Part shown: piece by piece, positions 33,791 to 42,032 of the stretch | Layout of the letters: the number at the start of each line of letters is the position of its first letter | Numbering within the stretch: position 1 is the stretch's first letter | Origin: Nocardioides sp. BGMRC 2183 | GTDB lineage: Bacteria; Actinomycetota; Actinomycetes; Propionibacteriales; Nocardioidaceae | Direction of reading: 5' to 3' | Length of the DNA stretch: 64,000 nt | NCBI GenBank assembly: GCA_008123405.1 | Contig: VSSA01000004.1 | Span: forward strand, 1 to 64,000 | Program-made: the position numbers and the translations under genes | The notes under the pieces: generated by a model | The model's database searches: none | The model's input: only the letters and a program-made list of their open reading frames with translations | What the model was told of the DNA's origin: nothing

Positions 33791-34599
33791 TCGTCGTTGC
33801 CGAGCAACAGGTCGGCCGCGCGCACCGCCTCGACGATGGCCGGCGTCCGCGCGTCCATGATCGCGCTGGTCAGACCGGCGGTCATCGCCATCGGCAGGAA
33901 CGTGGCATTGAGTCCGTGCCGGTTCGGCATGCCGAAGGAGACGTTCGAGGCCCCGCAGGTCATGTTGAGGTCGAACTCGTCGCGGATCCGCCGCATGGTC
34001 TCCATCGTGGCCAGCGCGGTCTGAGTGTCCGCACCGATCGGCATCGCCAGCGGATCGATCACGATGTCCTCCATCGCGATGCCGTACTCGCCGTGCGCGA
34101 CATCGACGATCTTGCGCACCAGCTGCAGACGTTTCTCCGGCTCCATCGGGATCTCGTCGACGTCGTTGGGCAGGGCGATCACCGCGGCGTCGTACCTCTT
34201 GACCAGGGGGAGGATCTGCTCCATCCGCTCGTCCTCGGCGGTGATCGAGTTGACCAACGCCCGCCCCTGATAGACGGCCAGGCCGGCCTCAAGCGCCTCG
34301 ACCACCGAGGAGTCGATGCAGATCGGCAGGTCGGTGAGGCCCTGGATCATCGTGATCGCCCGCGCCAGCAGGTCGGCCTCGTCGGTCAGCGGCACGCCCA
34401 TGTTGCAGTCCAGTACGTCGGCACCGCCCTCGACCTGTGCCCGGACGTCACGCTCGATCGCGGAGAGGTCGCCGGCCCTCAGCTGCTCCTGGAAGACCCG
34501 ACGGCCGGTCGGGTTGATCCGCTCGCCGATCACGCAGAACGGCCGGTCGCGTCCGATGGCGACCTCGCGGGTCGCCGACCGGAGAACGGTGTGCCTCAT
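33742..34599 (-). CDS. Methyl-THF:corrinoid methyltransferase (pterin-binding)
   Basis: This 285-aa TIM barrel of the DHPS/MeTr superfamily has FCVIGERINPTGRR near 21, GADVLDCNMGVP (pterin-binding Asp and Asn), ICIDSSVVEALEAGL, LVNSITAEDER and the C-terminal CGASNVSFGMPNRH. It moves the methyl group between the corrinoid protein and THF, here most likely from methyl-cobalamin to THF during catabolism (MtgA-like role). The coupling to the corrinoid-protein gene (25 bp) and the reactivator gene (overlap) supports this. Direction is inferred from the MetF, FolD and PurU genes nearby. Confidence 0.92.
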   Translation of the reverse strand: MRHTVLRSATREVAIGRDRPFCVIGERINPTGRRVFQEQLRAGDLSAIERDVRAQVEGGADVLDCNMGVPLTDEADLLARAITMIQGLTDLPICIDSSVVEALEAGLAVYQGRALVNSITAEDERMEQILPLVKRYDAAVIALPNDVDEIPMEPEKRLQLVRKIVDVAHGEYGIAMEDIVIDPLAMPIGADTQTALATMETMRRIRDEFDLNMTCGASNVSFGMPNRHGLNATFLPMAMTAGLTSAIMDARTPAIVEAVRAADLLLGNDEWGMAWIASHRAKQTT

Positions 34600-34624
34600 C
34601 TCGCCCCCGTCTCGTCGATGCCGT

Positions 34625-35290
34625 TCATGCCGACACGGTCGCTCGTCGCTGGTTGAGCAGCTCCTTGGCGCGCTTCACGCAGGCCGAGGCGTCCGAGGCG
34701 TAGCCATCCGCGCCGACCGCGTCGGCGTACTCCTGGGTGACCGGAGCGCCACCGACCATCACGATCACCTGGTCGCGGATGCCCGCCTTCTCGAAGGCGT
34801 TGAGGTTGGCCTTGAACATCGGCATCGTGGTGGTCAGGAACGCGGAGAAACCCACCACGTCGGGCTGATGCTCCTCCACGGCCCGCACGAAGGTCTCCGG
34901 CGCCACCTGGACCCCGAGGTCGATCACCTCGAAGCCGGCGCCCTCGAGCATGATGTTGACCAGGTTCTTGCCGATGTCGTGCACGTCGCCCTTCACCGTG
35001 CCCATCAGGAAGGTGCCGACGGTCGCGACGCCGGTGTCGGCGAGCAGCGGCCGCAGCACCTCCATGGCGCCGGCCATCGCGCGTCCGGCGATCAGCATCT
35101 CGGGCACGAAGAAGTCGCCGCGCTCGAAGCGCGCGCCGACCTCCTCCAGCGAGGGGATGAGGGCGTCGAAGAGCAGCTGTTGCGGCTGCATCTGCAGGCC
35201 CAGTCCCTCGTGCGTCAGCTCCAGGACGCGCGGGCCGTTGCCGACCAGCGTCTCGTCGTAGAGGCCTCGGAGGATCTCCTCAGGCGTCAT
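34625..35290 (-). CDS. Corrinoid (B12-binding) methyl carrier protein
   Basis: This 221-aa protein has a helical cap domain (about 1-85, with RFERGDFFVPEMLIAGRAM) and a Rossmann-like B12 domain (90-215) with the lower-ligand motif GDVHDIGKNL, His104, plus VIDLGVQVAPETFV and VGGAPVTQEYADAVGADGY. It carries methyl-cob(III)amide between the MttB-like enzyme and the folate methyltransferase (MtgC/MttC role). Its ATG overlaps the iclR stop by four bases, making the regulator the first gene of this operon. Confidence 0.95.
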   Translation of the reverse strand: MTPEEILRGLYDETLVGNGPRVLELTHEGLGLQMQPQQLLFDALIPSLEEVGARFERGDFFVPEMLIAGRAMAGAMEVLRPLLADTGVATVGTFLMGTVKGDVHDIGKNLVNIMLEGAGFEVIDLGVQVAPETFVRAVEEHQPDVVGFSAFLTTTMPMFKANLNAFEKAGIRDQVIVMVGGAPVTQEYADAVGADGYASDASACVKRAKELLNQRRATVSA

Positions 35291-36048
35291 GCCACTCCCT
35301 TCCTGCGTGACCGGCGACGCAGCTGCGTCGACAGCTGTTCTCCTCGATCCGTCAACTGGCGGCCGAGCTGGTCGAGGTGCCCCTCGAGTCGTTGGGTCGG
35401 CCCCGAGATGCCGACGGCGGCGACGACCTCGCCGTCGGCGCCGCGGACCGGTGCGGCGACCGCGGAGAGCCCGTCCTCGAGCTCGTCGATGGTGCAGGCG
35501 TAGCCGCGGCGGTGGACGCCTGCCAGCGCGCGCTCGAGGGAGGCGCGGTCGCCGATGCTGGCTCCGGTCGGCACCTCGAGCCGCCCGGGTGGTACCGGCA
35601 GCGCCTCCCAGGCGAGCAGCACCTGGCCGAGCGCCGAGCAGTGCGGCGGTACGTCGATCTCGGACCAGTCGCGCATGCCCAGGATGAACTGGGCGTCGAT
35701 CTGAGCGACCTGGACCACCTGGCCGCCCCGCGCCACTGCCAGGTGCACGCACTCCCGGGTCTGGTCGTTGATGACCTGCAACGTGGGCCGGGCGAGCCGG
35801 ACCAGCTCCTCCCACGGATCGTGGCGTGTGGCGTAGAGCCAGAAGAGGCGACCGGCGACATAGGCGCCGGCGTCGGTGCGCTCGATCAGGCCGGCCCGCT
35901 CCAGCGCGGACAGCAGCCGGCTCAGGGTCGACTTGGGGAGGTCGGTCTCGGCCTGGATCTCGGCGAAGGAGAGCGGTTCGTCGGCGCGCACCACCAGGTC
36001 GACGAGCAGTGCTGCCCGATCGATCGCCTGGGTGCCGTTGGTGGCCAT
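35287..36048 (-). CDS. IclR-family regulator of the corrinoid cluster
   Basis: This 253-aa regulator has an N-terminal winged helix (RAALLVDLVVRADEPLSFAE, LPKSTLSRLLSALERAGLIE) and an effector domain (from about 75; CSALGQVLLAWEALP and GYACTIDELEDGLSAVAAPV). It is first in the leftward operon and divergent from the mttB-like gene. A perfect GTTCCA-N5-TGGAAC repeat lies in the shared gap, the likely binding site, so it probably controls both directions in response to the amine or a product. Confidence 0.93.
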   Translation of the reverse strand: MATNGTQAIDRAALLVDLVVRADEPLSFAEIQAETDLPKSTLSRLLSALERAGLIERTDAGAYVAGRLFWLYATRHDPWEELVRLARPTLQVINDQTRECVHLAVARGGQVVQVAQIDAQFILGMRDWSEIDVPPHCSALGQVLLAWEALPVPPGRLEVPTGASIGDRASLERALAGVHRRGYACTIDELEDGLSAVAAPVRGADGEVVAAVGISGPTQRLEGHLDQLGRQLTDRGEQLSTQLRRRSRRKGVA

Positions 36049-36097
36049 GGGGCCCTCCCGCTGAGATCAACTGCCGGTCCTGGACCGGGAGATAAAA

Positions 36098-36114
36098 GTT
36101 CCATGATGTGGAAC
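36098..36114. promoter_or_regulatory. Candidate IclR operator, GTTCCA-N5-TGGAAC
   Basis: A 17-bp perfect inverted repeat lies between the divergent iclR and mttB-like genes, 50 bp from the iclR start and 66 bp from the mttB start. Size and sequence type suit an IclR dimer. Confidence 0.6.
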
Positions 36115-36179
36115 CGTCGTTTCATCTTGTGAGGCTAACGTGGCACACACGAACGGACGCAGGCAAGGAGGAGACGCCA

Positions 36180-37631
36180 ATGTTTCGCAATCAGATGCCG
36201 CGCTACGAGGTCCTCAGCGAGGATGCGGTGGCGACGCTGGACGCCGGATGGCGACGCCTGGTCAGCGAGATCGGCGTGGAGTTCCTCAGCGAACGGGCGC
36301 TGCAGCTCTTCCGGGATGCCGGCCAGAAGGTCGAGGACAACACGGTCTTCCTCGACCCCGACTTCGTCCTCGCGCAGGTCGCCAAGGCGCCGGGCGAGTT
36401 CGACGTGCAGGCCCGCAACCCTGCCAACAACCTCCACATCGGAGGTGACGCGATGGCCTTCGGCGCCGTCTACGGACCTCCGTTCGTCCGCGAAGGCGCG
36501 GTCCGCCGCGACGGCACCTTCGAGGACTTCCGTGCCTTCGCCAAGCTGGCCCAGTCCTTCGGTGTGCTGGACTCGGCCGGCGGCGTGATCACCGAGCCCA
36601 ACGACACCCCGTTGGACAGCCGGCACCTGGACATGACCTACGCACTGCAGACGCTGACCGACAAGGTCTACATGGGCAACGTGGTCTCCGGTGTCAACGC
36701 CGCGGACACACTGGCGATGACCTCGATCCTCTTCGGCGGGGTGGAGCAGGGGCGGCAGGTCATCGAGGAGACCCCGGCGACGATCTCGCTGATCAACTGC
36801 AACAGTCCGCTGCGCTGGGACGACCGGATGCTCGAGGCGCTCTTCGAGTACGTCGGTGCCAACCAGCCGGTGGTGCTCACCCCGTTCCTGCTGATGGGCG
36901 CGATGTCGCCGGTGACGATCCCCGCCGCGCTGGTCCAGCAGATGGCAGAGGCGCTGAGCGGGATCGCGCTCGCCCAGCTGATCCGGCCCGGTGCGCCGGT
37001 GATCTTCGGCTCCTTCCTCTCCACCATCGACATGAAGTCCGGGTCGCCCACCTTCGGCACGCCGGAGTCCGGGCTCGGGCTGCTCTGCACCGGTCAGATC
37101 GCGCGCCGCTTCGGGCTGCCCTTCCGCACCGGCGGCGGGCTCACCTCCTCGCAGGTGCCGGACGCACAGGCCGGCTACGAGGCGATGATGACGATGCTGC
37201 CCACCTTCCTGGCCGGGGCCAACTGGGTGATGCACTCGGCGGGCTGGCTCGAAGGGGGACTGGTCGCCTCCTACGAGAAGTTCGTGGTCGACGTCGAAGT
37301 GCTGCAGATGCTGCAGCACGAGTTCCGCCCGCTGGAGATCGACGAAGGCAGCATCGCCTTCGACGCGCACCAAGAGGTCGGGCACGGCGGACACTTCCTC
37401 GGCGCGATGCACACCATGGAGCGGTTCCGGGACTGCTTCTACCGCCCGCTGCTCTCCAGCTCCGACAACTACGAGCGGTGGATGCGCGGGGGCGGACAGG
37501 ACGCGGCGAGCCGCGCCGGCGAGATCTGGCGCGCGAAGCTCGAGGAGTACGAGCAGCCGCCGCTCGACGATGCGGTGCGCGAGGAGCTCGAGGAGTACGT
37601 CGTACGGCGTCGCGCGGAGCTGGGGGACTGA
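36180..37631 (+). CDS. MttB-family (non-pyrrolysine) quaternary-amine methyltransferase
   Basis: This 483-aa TIM-barrel methyltransferase belongs to the trimethylamine methyltransferase superfamily. There is no in-frame amber codon, so it is of the MtgB/MtpB/MtcB type acting on quaternary amines rather than on trimethylamine. Recognisable segments are SEIGVEFLSERALQLFRDAG, FGAVYGPPFVREG, GVITEPNDTP, and the barrel strands TGGGLTSSQVPDAQAGYEA and MHSAGWLEGGLVASYEKFV. It would transfer a methyl group to the corrinoid protein encoded divergently. Glycine betaine is the best guess given the dimethylglycine-type dehydrogenase. A strong AAGGAGGAGA site precedes the ATG. Confidence 0.92.
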   Translation: MFRNQMPRYEVLSEDAVATLDAGWRRLVSEIGVEFLSERALQLFRDAGQKVEDNTVFLDPDFVLAQVAKAPGEFDVQARNPANNLHIGGDAMAFGAVYGPPFVREGAVRRDGTFEDFRAFAKLAQSFGVLDSAGGVITEPNDTPLDSRHLDMTYALQTLTDKVYMGNVVSGVNAADTLAMTSILFGGVEQGRQVIEETPATISLINCNSPLRWDDRMLEALFEYVGANQPVVLTPFLLMGAMSPVTIPAALVQQMAEALSGIALAQLIRPGAPVIFGSFLSTIDMKSGSPTFGTPESGLGLLCTGQIARRFGLPFRTGGGLTSSQVPDAQAGYEAMMTMLPTFLAGANWVMHSAGWLEGGLVASYEKFVVDVEVLQMLQHEFRPLEIDEGSIAFDAHQEVGHGGHFLGAMHTMERFRDCFYRPLLSSSDNYERWMRGGGQDAASRAGEIWRAKLEEYEQPPLDDAVREELEEYVVRRRAELGD

Positions 37632-37636
37632 GCCGG

Positions 37637-38539
37637 ATGAGCGTCGTCCACGCCTCCGCCCGCGCCAGCACGCCGGCTGGCGACTTCGTGCTGGTCCTGG
37701 ACTGTCCCGACCGTCCCGGGATCGTGCATGCCGTATCGGGATTCCTGGTCAGCCGCGGCGGCAACATCCTGGAGAGTCAGCAGTGTGACGACCGGGCGAC
37801 CGGCCGCTTCTTCATGCGTATCGACTTCGCCGTCGCTGCGGACTCCTCGGGCGGCCCGATCAGCGCAGAACGACTGCGCGCGGAGTTCGACGAGGTGGCG
37901 CGCCGGTTCGCGATGAACTTCGAGCTGTGGGACGCCCGGTCGCCGTACAAGACGCTGATCATGGCCAGCAAGGACCTGCGCTGCCTCAACGACCTGCTCT
38001 TCGGCCACAGCACGGGCGCGCTGCAGATCGAGATCCCGGTGGTCGTCTCCAACCACGCCGCGGCCGAGCCACTGGTGCGCTCGTACGGGATCGAGTTCCG
38101 CCATCTCCCGGTGACTCCGGAGACCAAGCCCGAAGCCGAGGCGGCACTGCTCGACCTGATCAAGGAGCACGACATCGACCTGGTCGTGCTGGCGCGCTAC
38201 ATGCAGGTCCTCTCCGAGGACCTGTGCCGCGAGCTGAGCGGGCGGGTGATCAACATCCACCACTCGTTCCTGCCGAGCTTCAAGGGGGCCAAGCCCTACC
38301 ACCAGGCCTTCGAGCGCGGGGTCAAGCTGATCGGCGCCACGGCACACTATGTGACGGCTGATCTGGACGAAGGTCCGATCATCGAGCAGGACGTGATCCG
38401 GGTCGACCACAACCACACCCAGGAGCAGTTGGTCTCGGCCGGTCGTGAGGTCGAGGCCCAGGTGTTGGCCCGCGCGGTGCGATGGCATGCGGAGTCCCGG
38501 GTGCTGCTCAACGGCAACCGGACGGTGGTGTTCCGGTAG
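37637..38539 (+). CDS. purU: Formyltetrahydrofolate deformylase
   Basis: This 300-aa enzyme hydrolyses 10-formyl-THF to formate and THF. It has an N-terminal ACT domain (FVLVLDCPDRPGIVHAVSGF, RGGNILESQQ) and a PurN-like hydrolase domain with VVVSNHAAAE, LARYMQVLSEDL, INIHHSFLPSFKGAKPYHQA and GATAHYVTADLDEGPIIEQ. The gene starts five bases after the mttB stop and so forms an operon with it. In this setting it frees THF and disposes of the oxidised methyl carbon as formate, the end step of the C1 route. Confidence 0.96.
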   Translation: MSVVHASARASTPAGDFVLVLDCPDRPGIVHAVSGFLVSRGGNILESQQCDDRATGRFFMRIDFAVAADSSGGPISAERLRAEFDEVARRFAMNFELWDARSPYKTLIMASKDLRCLNDLLFGHSTGALQIEIPVVVSNHAAAEPLVRSYGIEFRHLPVTPETKPEAEAALLDLIKEHDIDLVVLARYMQVLSEDLCRELSGRVINIHHSFLPSFKGAKPYHQAFERGVKLIGATAHYVTADLDEGPIIEQDVIRVDHNHTQEQLVSAGREVEAQVLARAVRWHAESRVLLNGNRTVVFR

Positions 38540-38559
38540 CGGGCTTCCCCGCCCGCTAC
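38536..38559. terminator. Shared bidirectional hairpin holding both stop codons
   Basis: A perfect 9-bp stem GTAGCGGGC/GCCCGCTAC with a TTCCCC loop contains the TAG of purU in one arm and the TAG of the convergent iclR gene in the other. It likely ends transcription from both sides. Confidence 0.6.
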
Positions 38560-39401
38560 GACGCCGACGGGGAGGACGAGGACGACGCAACCTGGTCGAG
38601 ATAGCCCATCCGCCTGCTGATGTCGTCGCCGGCCGCCTTCAGCTCGTCGGTCCGCGCGTGGATGCTCTCCTTGTCGAGGCGGTACGCCGGCCCCGAGGCG
38701 CTGACCGCAGCGATCACCGCCCCGGTGTGATCGCGGACCGGCACCGCGGCGGCGTTGAGCCCCAGCTCGAACTCGTCGTGCGCGGTCGCGACGCCGTCGT
38801 CCCGGATCTGCGCCAGCTCTCGGCGCAGCCGCGCCGGGGAGGTGATGGTGTGCTCGGTGAACGCCTCCAGCGCCGCGCCGTCGAGGATCGCGTCGCGCTG
38901 CCGGTCCTCCATGAACGCCAACAGCACCTTGCCGCTGGACGTGGCGTGCAGGGGAGTCAGGCGCCCCACCCAGTTCTGGCTCGCCACCGCGGCCGAGCCC
39001 AATGCCTGCTGCACGTTGACCGCGTAGTGCTCGCGGACGACGGCCACGTTGATGGTCTCGTCCAGGCGCTCGGCCAGATCGTCGACGACCGCCTGCGCCT
39101 GCCGGCCCAGGTCCAGACGTGCCGGGATGGCGCTGGCCAGGCGCAGCACGCCGAAGCTGAGCTGGTATTTGCCGCGCTCGTGGTTCTGCTCCACCAGGTC
39201 GCGGTCCTCCAAGGAGGCGAGCAGCCGGAACGCGGTCGACTTGTGCACGCCGATCTCGGCGGCGACGTCGCTGACGCCGGCGCTGCCGTCACGCGCGAGG
39301 ATCTCCAGGACGGTGATCGCGCGGTCCACCGACTGGACCCCGCCGGACTCGCTCGGGCCGCGGCGTCCGGTGCTGCCCGGCGCGTGCTGTCCGTTGCTCA
39401 T
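38556..39401 (-). CDS. Second IclR-family regulator
   Basis: This 281-aa regulator has an N-terminal helix-turn-helix (QSVDRAITVLEILARDGSAG, IGVHKSTAFRLLASLEDRDL) and a C-terminal effector domain (HATSSGKVLLAFMEDRQRD, VATAHDEFELGLNAAAVPV). A Ser/acid-rich tail ends it. It sits at the right end of the corrinoid island and is divergent from folD with 99 bp between. It may govern folD or the catabolic genes; no palindrome like that at 36098 was seen in its upstream region, which holds only two copies of GCCGACGCCAGCC 33 bp apart. Confidence 0.9.
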   Translation of the reverse strand: MSNGQHAPGSTGRRGPSESGGVQSVDRAITVLEILARDGSAGVSDVAAEIGVHKSTAFRLLASLEDRDLVEQNHERGKYQLSFGVLRLASAIPARLDLGRQAQAVVDDLAERLDETINVAVVREHYAVNVQQALGSAAVASQNWVGRLTPLHATSSGKVLLAFMEDRQRDAILDGAALEAFTEHTITSPARLRRELAQIRDDGVATAHDEFELGLNAAAVPVRDHTGAVIAAVSASGPAYRLDKESIHARTDELKAAGDDISRRMGYLDQVASSSSSPSAS

Positions 39402-39500
39402 GACGCAACTCTACGCCAGAAATGTGATGCCCTGCGCCGACGCCAGCCCTCGGTGCCCGGCGCCGAACGCCGACGCCAGCCGATCTGAAAGGATCACCGC

Positions 39501-40361
39501 GTGACTGCGCAGAAGCTGGACGGGTCGGCGACCGCCGCCGCGATCAAGGACGAGCTCCGGGTGCGGGTGGCCGCGCTGCGGGAGCAGGGCATCACGCCGG
39601 GACTCGGCACCGTGCTGGTGGGGGACGATCCCGGCTCGCGCTGGTACGTCAACGGCAAGCACAAGGACTGCGCCGAGGTCGGCATCGCCTCGATCCGGGT
39701 CGACCTTCCCGAGACGGCCACCCAGGAGGAGATCGAGGAGGCAGTGGCCTCCCTCAACGCCGACCCCGCCTGCACCGGCTACATCGTCCAGTTGCCGCTG
39801 CCGCGGGGACGGGACGAGAACCGGGTGCTCGGGTTGATCGACCCGAGCAAGGACGCCGACGGCCTGCACCCGACCAACCTCGGCTGGTTGGTGCTCGGCA
39901 GTCCGGCGCCGCTGCCGTGCACGCCGTACGGGATCGTCGAGCTGTTGCGCCGCCACGAGGTCGCGATCGCCGGTGCCGAGGTGGTCGTGGTCGGGCGCGG
40001 GGTCACCGTCGGTCGTCCGCTCGGCCTGCTGCTGACGCGGCGCAGCGAGAACGCCACCGTGACGCTCTGCCACACCGGCACCGTGGATCTGGCCGCGCAC
40101 GTGCGCAATGCCGACATCGTGGTGGCCGCTGCCGGCGTGCCCGGCATCATCACCGGCGAGATGGTCAAGCCCGGCGCTGCAGTGCTCGACGTCGGCGTGT
40201 CCCGGGTGGATGGCAAGCTCGCCGGCGACGTCGCGGACGAGGTGTGGGAGACCGCCGGATGGGTCTCGCCCAATCCGGGTGGGGTCGGCCCGATGACCCG
40301 GGCCATGCTGCTGGCCAACGTCGTGTCGATGGCCGAGCAGTCGGCCACGGCCACTCGCTGA
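39501..40361 (+). CDS. folD: Methylene-THF dehydrogenase / methenyl-THF cyclohydrolase
   Basis: This 286-aa bifunctional enzyme converts 5,10-methylene-THF to 10-formyl-THF using NADP. It has [21 protein letters not shown] (with the catalytic Tyr-x3-Lys), [36 protein letters not shown] and [19 protein letters not shown]. The order folD - DUF3017 - mdh is conserved in actinobacteria, so this is the housekeeping copy, but it also supplies the missing step between the MetF-like protein and PurU of the adjacent island. GTG start with AAAGGA upstream. Confidence 0.96.
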   Translation: MTAQKLDGSATAAAIKDELRVRVAALREQGITPGLGTVLVGDDPGSRWYVNGKHKDCAEVGIASIRVDLPETATQEEIEEAVASLNADPACTGYIVQLPLPRGRDENRVLGLIDPSKDADGLHPTNLGWLVLGSPAPLPCTPYGIVELLRRHEVAIAGAEVVVVGRGVTVGRPLGLLLTRRSENATVTLCHTGTVDLAAHVRNADIVVAAAGVPGIITGEMVKPGAAVLDVGVSRVDGKLAGDVADEVWETAGWVSPNPGGVGPMTRAMLLANVVSMAEQSATATR

Positions 40362-40371
40362 GGAGCTCACG

Positions 40372-40680
40372 CTGAACGAGCCCGACCCCGAGCCGCCGCG
40401 GCGCTATCCCTCGACCATCGGCGGCGCGTTCTACATCGTCATCCTGCTGGTCGCCGTCGGCTCCATCGGGTACGTCGCCCTCACCGGCGACTGGCGCGTG
40501 GGCCTGCGCTACCTGGCTGGCGCGATGGGGGCAGCCGGCCTCCTCCGGCTCACCCTCCCGGAGAAGGACGCCGGGATGCTCGCGGTCCGCAACCGCTACC
40601 TCGACACCACCCTGCTGATCCTGGTCGGCGCCGCCATCGCCTTCCTCACCCTCACCATCCCCGACCAACCCGGCGAATGA
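40372..40680 (+). CDS. DUF3017 small membrane protein
   Basis: This protein of about 102 aa reads (start)NEPDPEPPRRYPSTIGG, followed by three membrane helices (about 17-37, 41-61 and 79-97). DUF3017 proteins sit directly after folD in many actinobacteria. No ATG, GTG or TTG gives the conserved N-terminus; the codon at the expected place is CTG, seven bases after AGGAG, so a CTG start is proposed. Function is unknown. Confidence 0.72.
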   Translation: MNEPDPEPPRRYPSTIGGAFYIVILLVAVGSIGYVALTGDWRVGLRYLAGAMGAAGLLRLTLPEKDAGMLAVRNRYLDTTLLILVGAAIAFLTLTIPDQPGE

Positions 40681-40686
40681 CCATTT

Positions 40687-40740
40687 GAGTCGAGTTGGCG
40701 GTTTGGGCCCGTTGACTTGGCGGTTTGGGCCCGTTGAGTT
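40687..40740 (-). repeat. Inverted half of a 22-bp repeat array
   Basis: Two and a half units of a roughly 22-bp repeat (GTTGACTTGGCGGTTTGGGCCC) are inverted relative to the array at 40844-40943. Together they flank the hairpin at 40781-40816 and fill the DUF3017/mdh gap. Confidence 0.8.
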
Positions 40741-40780
40741 GTGCTCTCCGCACGGGCTTCGCGACGTTGTACGAAGAAGA

Positions 40781-40816
40781 ACGACCGCGTGCCACCCGAA
40801 GGTGGCACGCGGTCGT
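40781..40816. terminator. Bidirectional terminator, 16-bp perfect stem
   Basis: ACGACCGCGTGCCACC and its exact complement flank a CGAA tetraloop. It stands between the convergent DUF3017 and mdh genes, centred between two inverted repeat arrays. No U-tract is present. Confidence 0.75.
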
Positions 40817-40843
40817 CAGCTGCGTCAGGTGCGCGCCCGATCT

Positions 40844-40943
40844 CCCAAACTCGAGGGGGCCGAACCGCCAACTCGAAGGGCCCGAAACCCCAACTCGAGA
40901 GGCCCGAAACCCCAACTCAACGGGCCGAAACCCCAACTCGACG
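40844..40943 (+). repeat. Direct array of about four 21-22 bp repeats
   Basis: Units of the form CCAACTCGAAGGGCCCGAAA, with small changes, recur every 21-22 bp up to three bases before the mdh stop codon. There are no unique spacers, so it is not a CRISPR array. Confidence 0.85.
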
Positions 40944-40945
40944 GA

Positions 40946-41932
40946 TCAGATCAGGCCGAGCTCGGTGACGGCGGCCTTCTCCTCGGCGAGCTCGTTGACC
41001 GTGGCGTCGATCTTGCTCTGGGAGAACGCGTCGATCTCCAGGCCCTGGACGATGCTCCAGTCGCCGCCGGAGGTGGTGACGGGGAAGGAGGAGATCAGGC
41101 CCTCGGGGACGCCGTAGGAGCCGTCGGAGCGCACGGCCATCGAGACCCAGTCGCCCTGGGGGGTGCCGCTCAGCCAGTCGCGAGCGGCGTCGCAGGTCGC
41201 GGAGGCGGCCGAAGCGGCCGAGGAGGCTCCCCGGGCGTCGATGATCGCGGCGCCGCGCTTGGCGACGGTCGGGATGAAGGTGTTCTCCAGCCAGTCCTGG
41301 TCACCGACGGTCTCGGCGGCGTTCTTGCCGTTGATCTCGGCGTGGAAGAGGTCCGGGTACTGGGTGGCGGAGTGGTTGCCCCAGATGGTCATCTTCTTGA
41401 TGTCGGTCACGGCGGCGCCGGTCTTGGCGGCCAGCTGCGAGATCGCCCGGTTGTGGTCCAGGCGGGTCAGCGCCGAGAACCGCTCGGAGGGGATGTCGGG
41501 AGCATTGGTCATCGCGATCAGGGCGTTGGTGTTCGCCGGGTTGCCGGTCACGCCGACGCGGACGTCGGAGGCGGCGACCTTGTTCAGTGCCTTGCCCTGC
41601 GCGGTGAAGATGGCGCCGTTGGCCTCGAGCAGGTCACCGCGCTCCATCCCCGGACCGCGGGGGCGGGCGCCGACGAGCAGCGCCAGGTTCACGCCGTCGA
41701 AGATCTTCTCCGGGTCGGCGCCGATCTGGATGCCGGCAAGGTTCGGGAAGGCGCAGTCGTCGAGCTCCATGACGACGCCCTCGAGCGCCTTCAGGGCGGG
41801 CTCGATCTCGAGCAGCCGCAGCTCGACGGGGCGGTCTCCGGCGATCGCGCCGCTGGCGATCCGGAAGAGCAGGCTGTAGCCGATCTGGCCGGCGGCGCCG
41901 GTGACGGCGACCTTGAGCGGGGTGGTGCTCAC
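40946..41932 (-). CDS. mdh: Malate dehydrogenase
   Basis: This 328-aa NAD-dependent enzyme of the cytoplasmic type 2 family interconverts malate and oxaloacetate in the citric acid cycle. It starts at GTG ([20 protein letters not shown], the dinucleotide motif), with [19 protein letters not shown] near 90, VGNPANTN-type block [14 protein letters not shown], the catalytic [12 protein letters not shown], and [12 protein letters not shown] with the active His. All catalytic residues are present. It is convergent with the folD-DUF3017 unit and close to icd and sucCD, so several citric acid cycle genes lie in this window. Confidence 0.96.
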   Translation of the reverse strand: MSTTPLKVAVTGAAGQIGYSLLFRIASGAIAGDRPVELRLLEIEPALKALEGVVMELDDCAFPNLAGIQIGADPEKIFDGVNLALLVGARPRGPGMERGDLLEANGAIFTAQGKALNKVAASDVRVGVTGNPANTNALIAMTNAPDIPSERFSALTRLDHNRAISQLAAKTGAAVTDIKKMTIWGNHSATQYPDLFHAEINGKNAAETVGDQDWLENTFIPTVAKRGAAIIDARGASSAASAASATCDAARDWLSGTPQGDWVSMAVRSDGSYGVPEGLISSFPVTTSGGDWSIVQGLEIDAFSQSKIDATVNELAEEKAAVTELGLI

Positions 41933-42020
41933 GTGGACACTCCTTGAGGAAGGACGGGTTCGACCGCTGGCGACGCTAGCAGCGCCGGGGCCCGTGGCGG
42001 CAGTCGGGCGGGGCCTGCGA

Positions 42021-42026
42021 GACGAT
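42021..42026 (+). promoter_or_regulatory. Candidate -10 box of a leaderless promoter
   Basis: GACGAT ends six bases before the GTG at 42033, the same geometry as TACGAT before the genes at 178 and 9082. Confidence 0.4.
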
Positions 42027-42032
42027 GGCCCC

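Noticed and set aside
36180-37631. Possible pyrrolysine-containing trimethylamine methyltransferase
   Set aside because: No in-frame TAG occurs and no pyl genes are nearby, so it is the non-pyrrolysine branch of the family.
39436-39481. Two copies of GCCGACGCCAGCC between iclR and folD as an operator
   Set aside because: They are direct, GC-rich and of low complexity, and neither resembles the clear palindrome at 36098; chance similarity cannot be excluded.
40687-40943. CRISPR-like array
   Set aside because: Units are contiguous without unique spacers, are inverted around a hairpin, and no cas gene is present.
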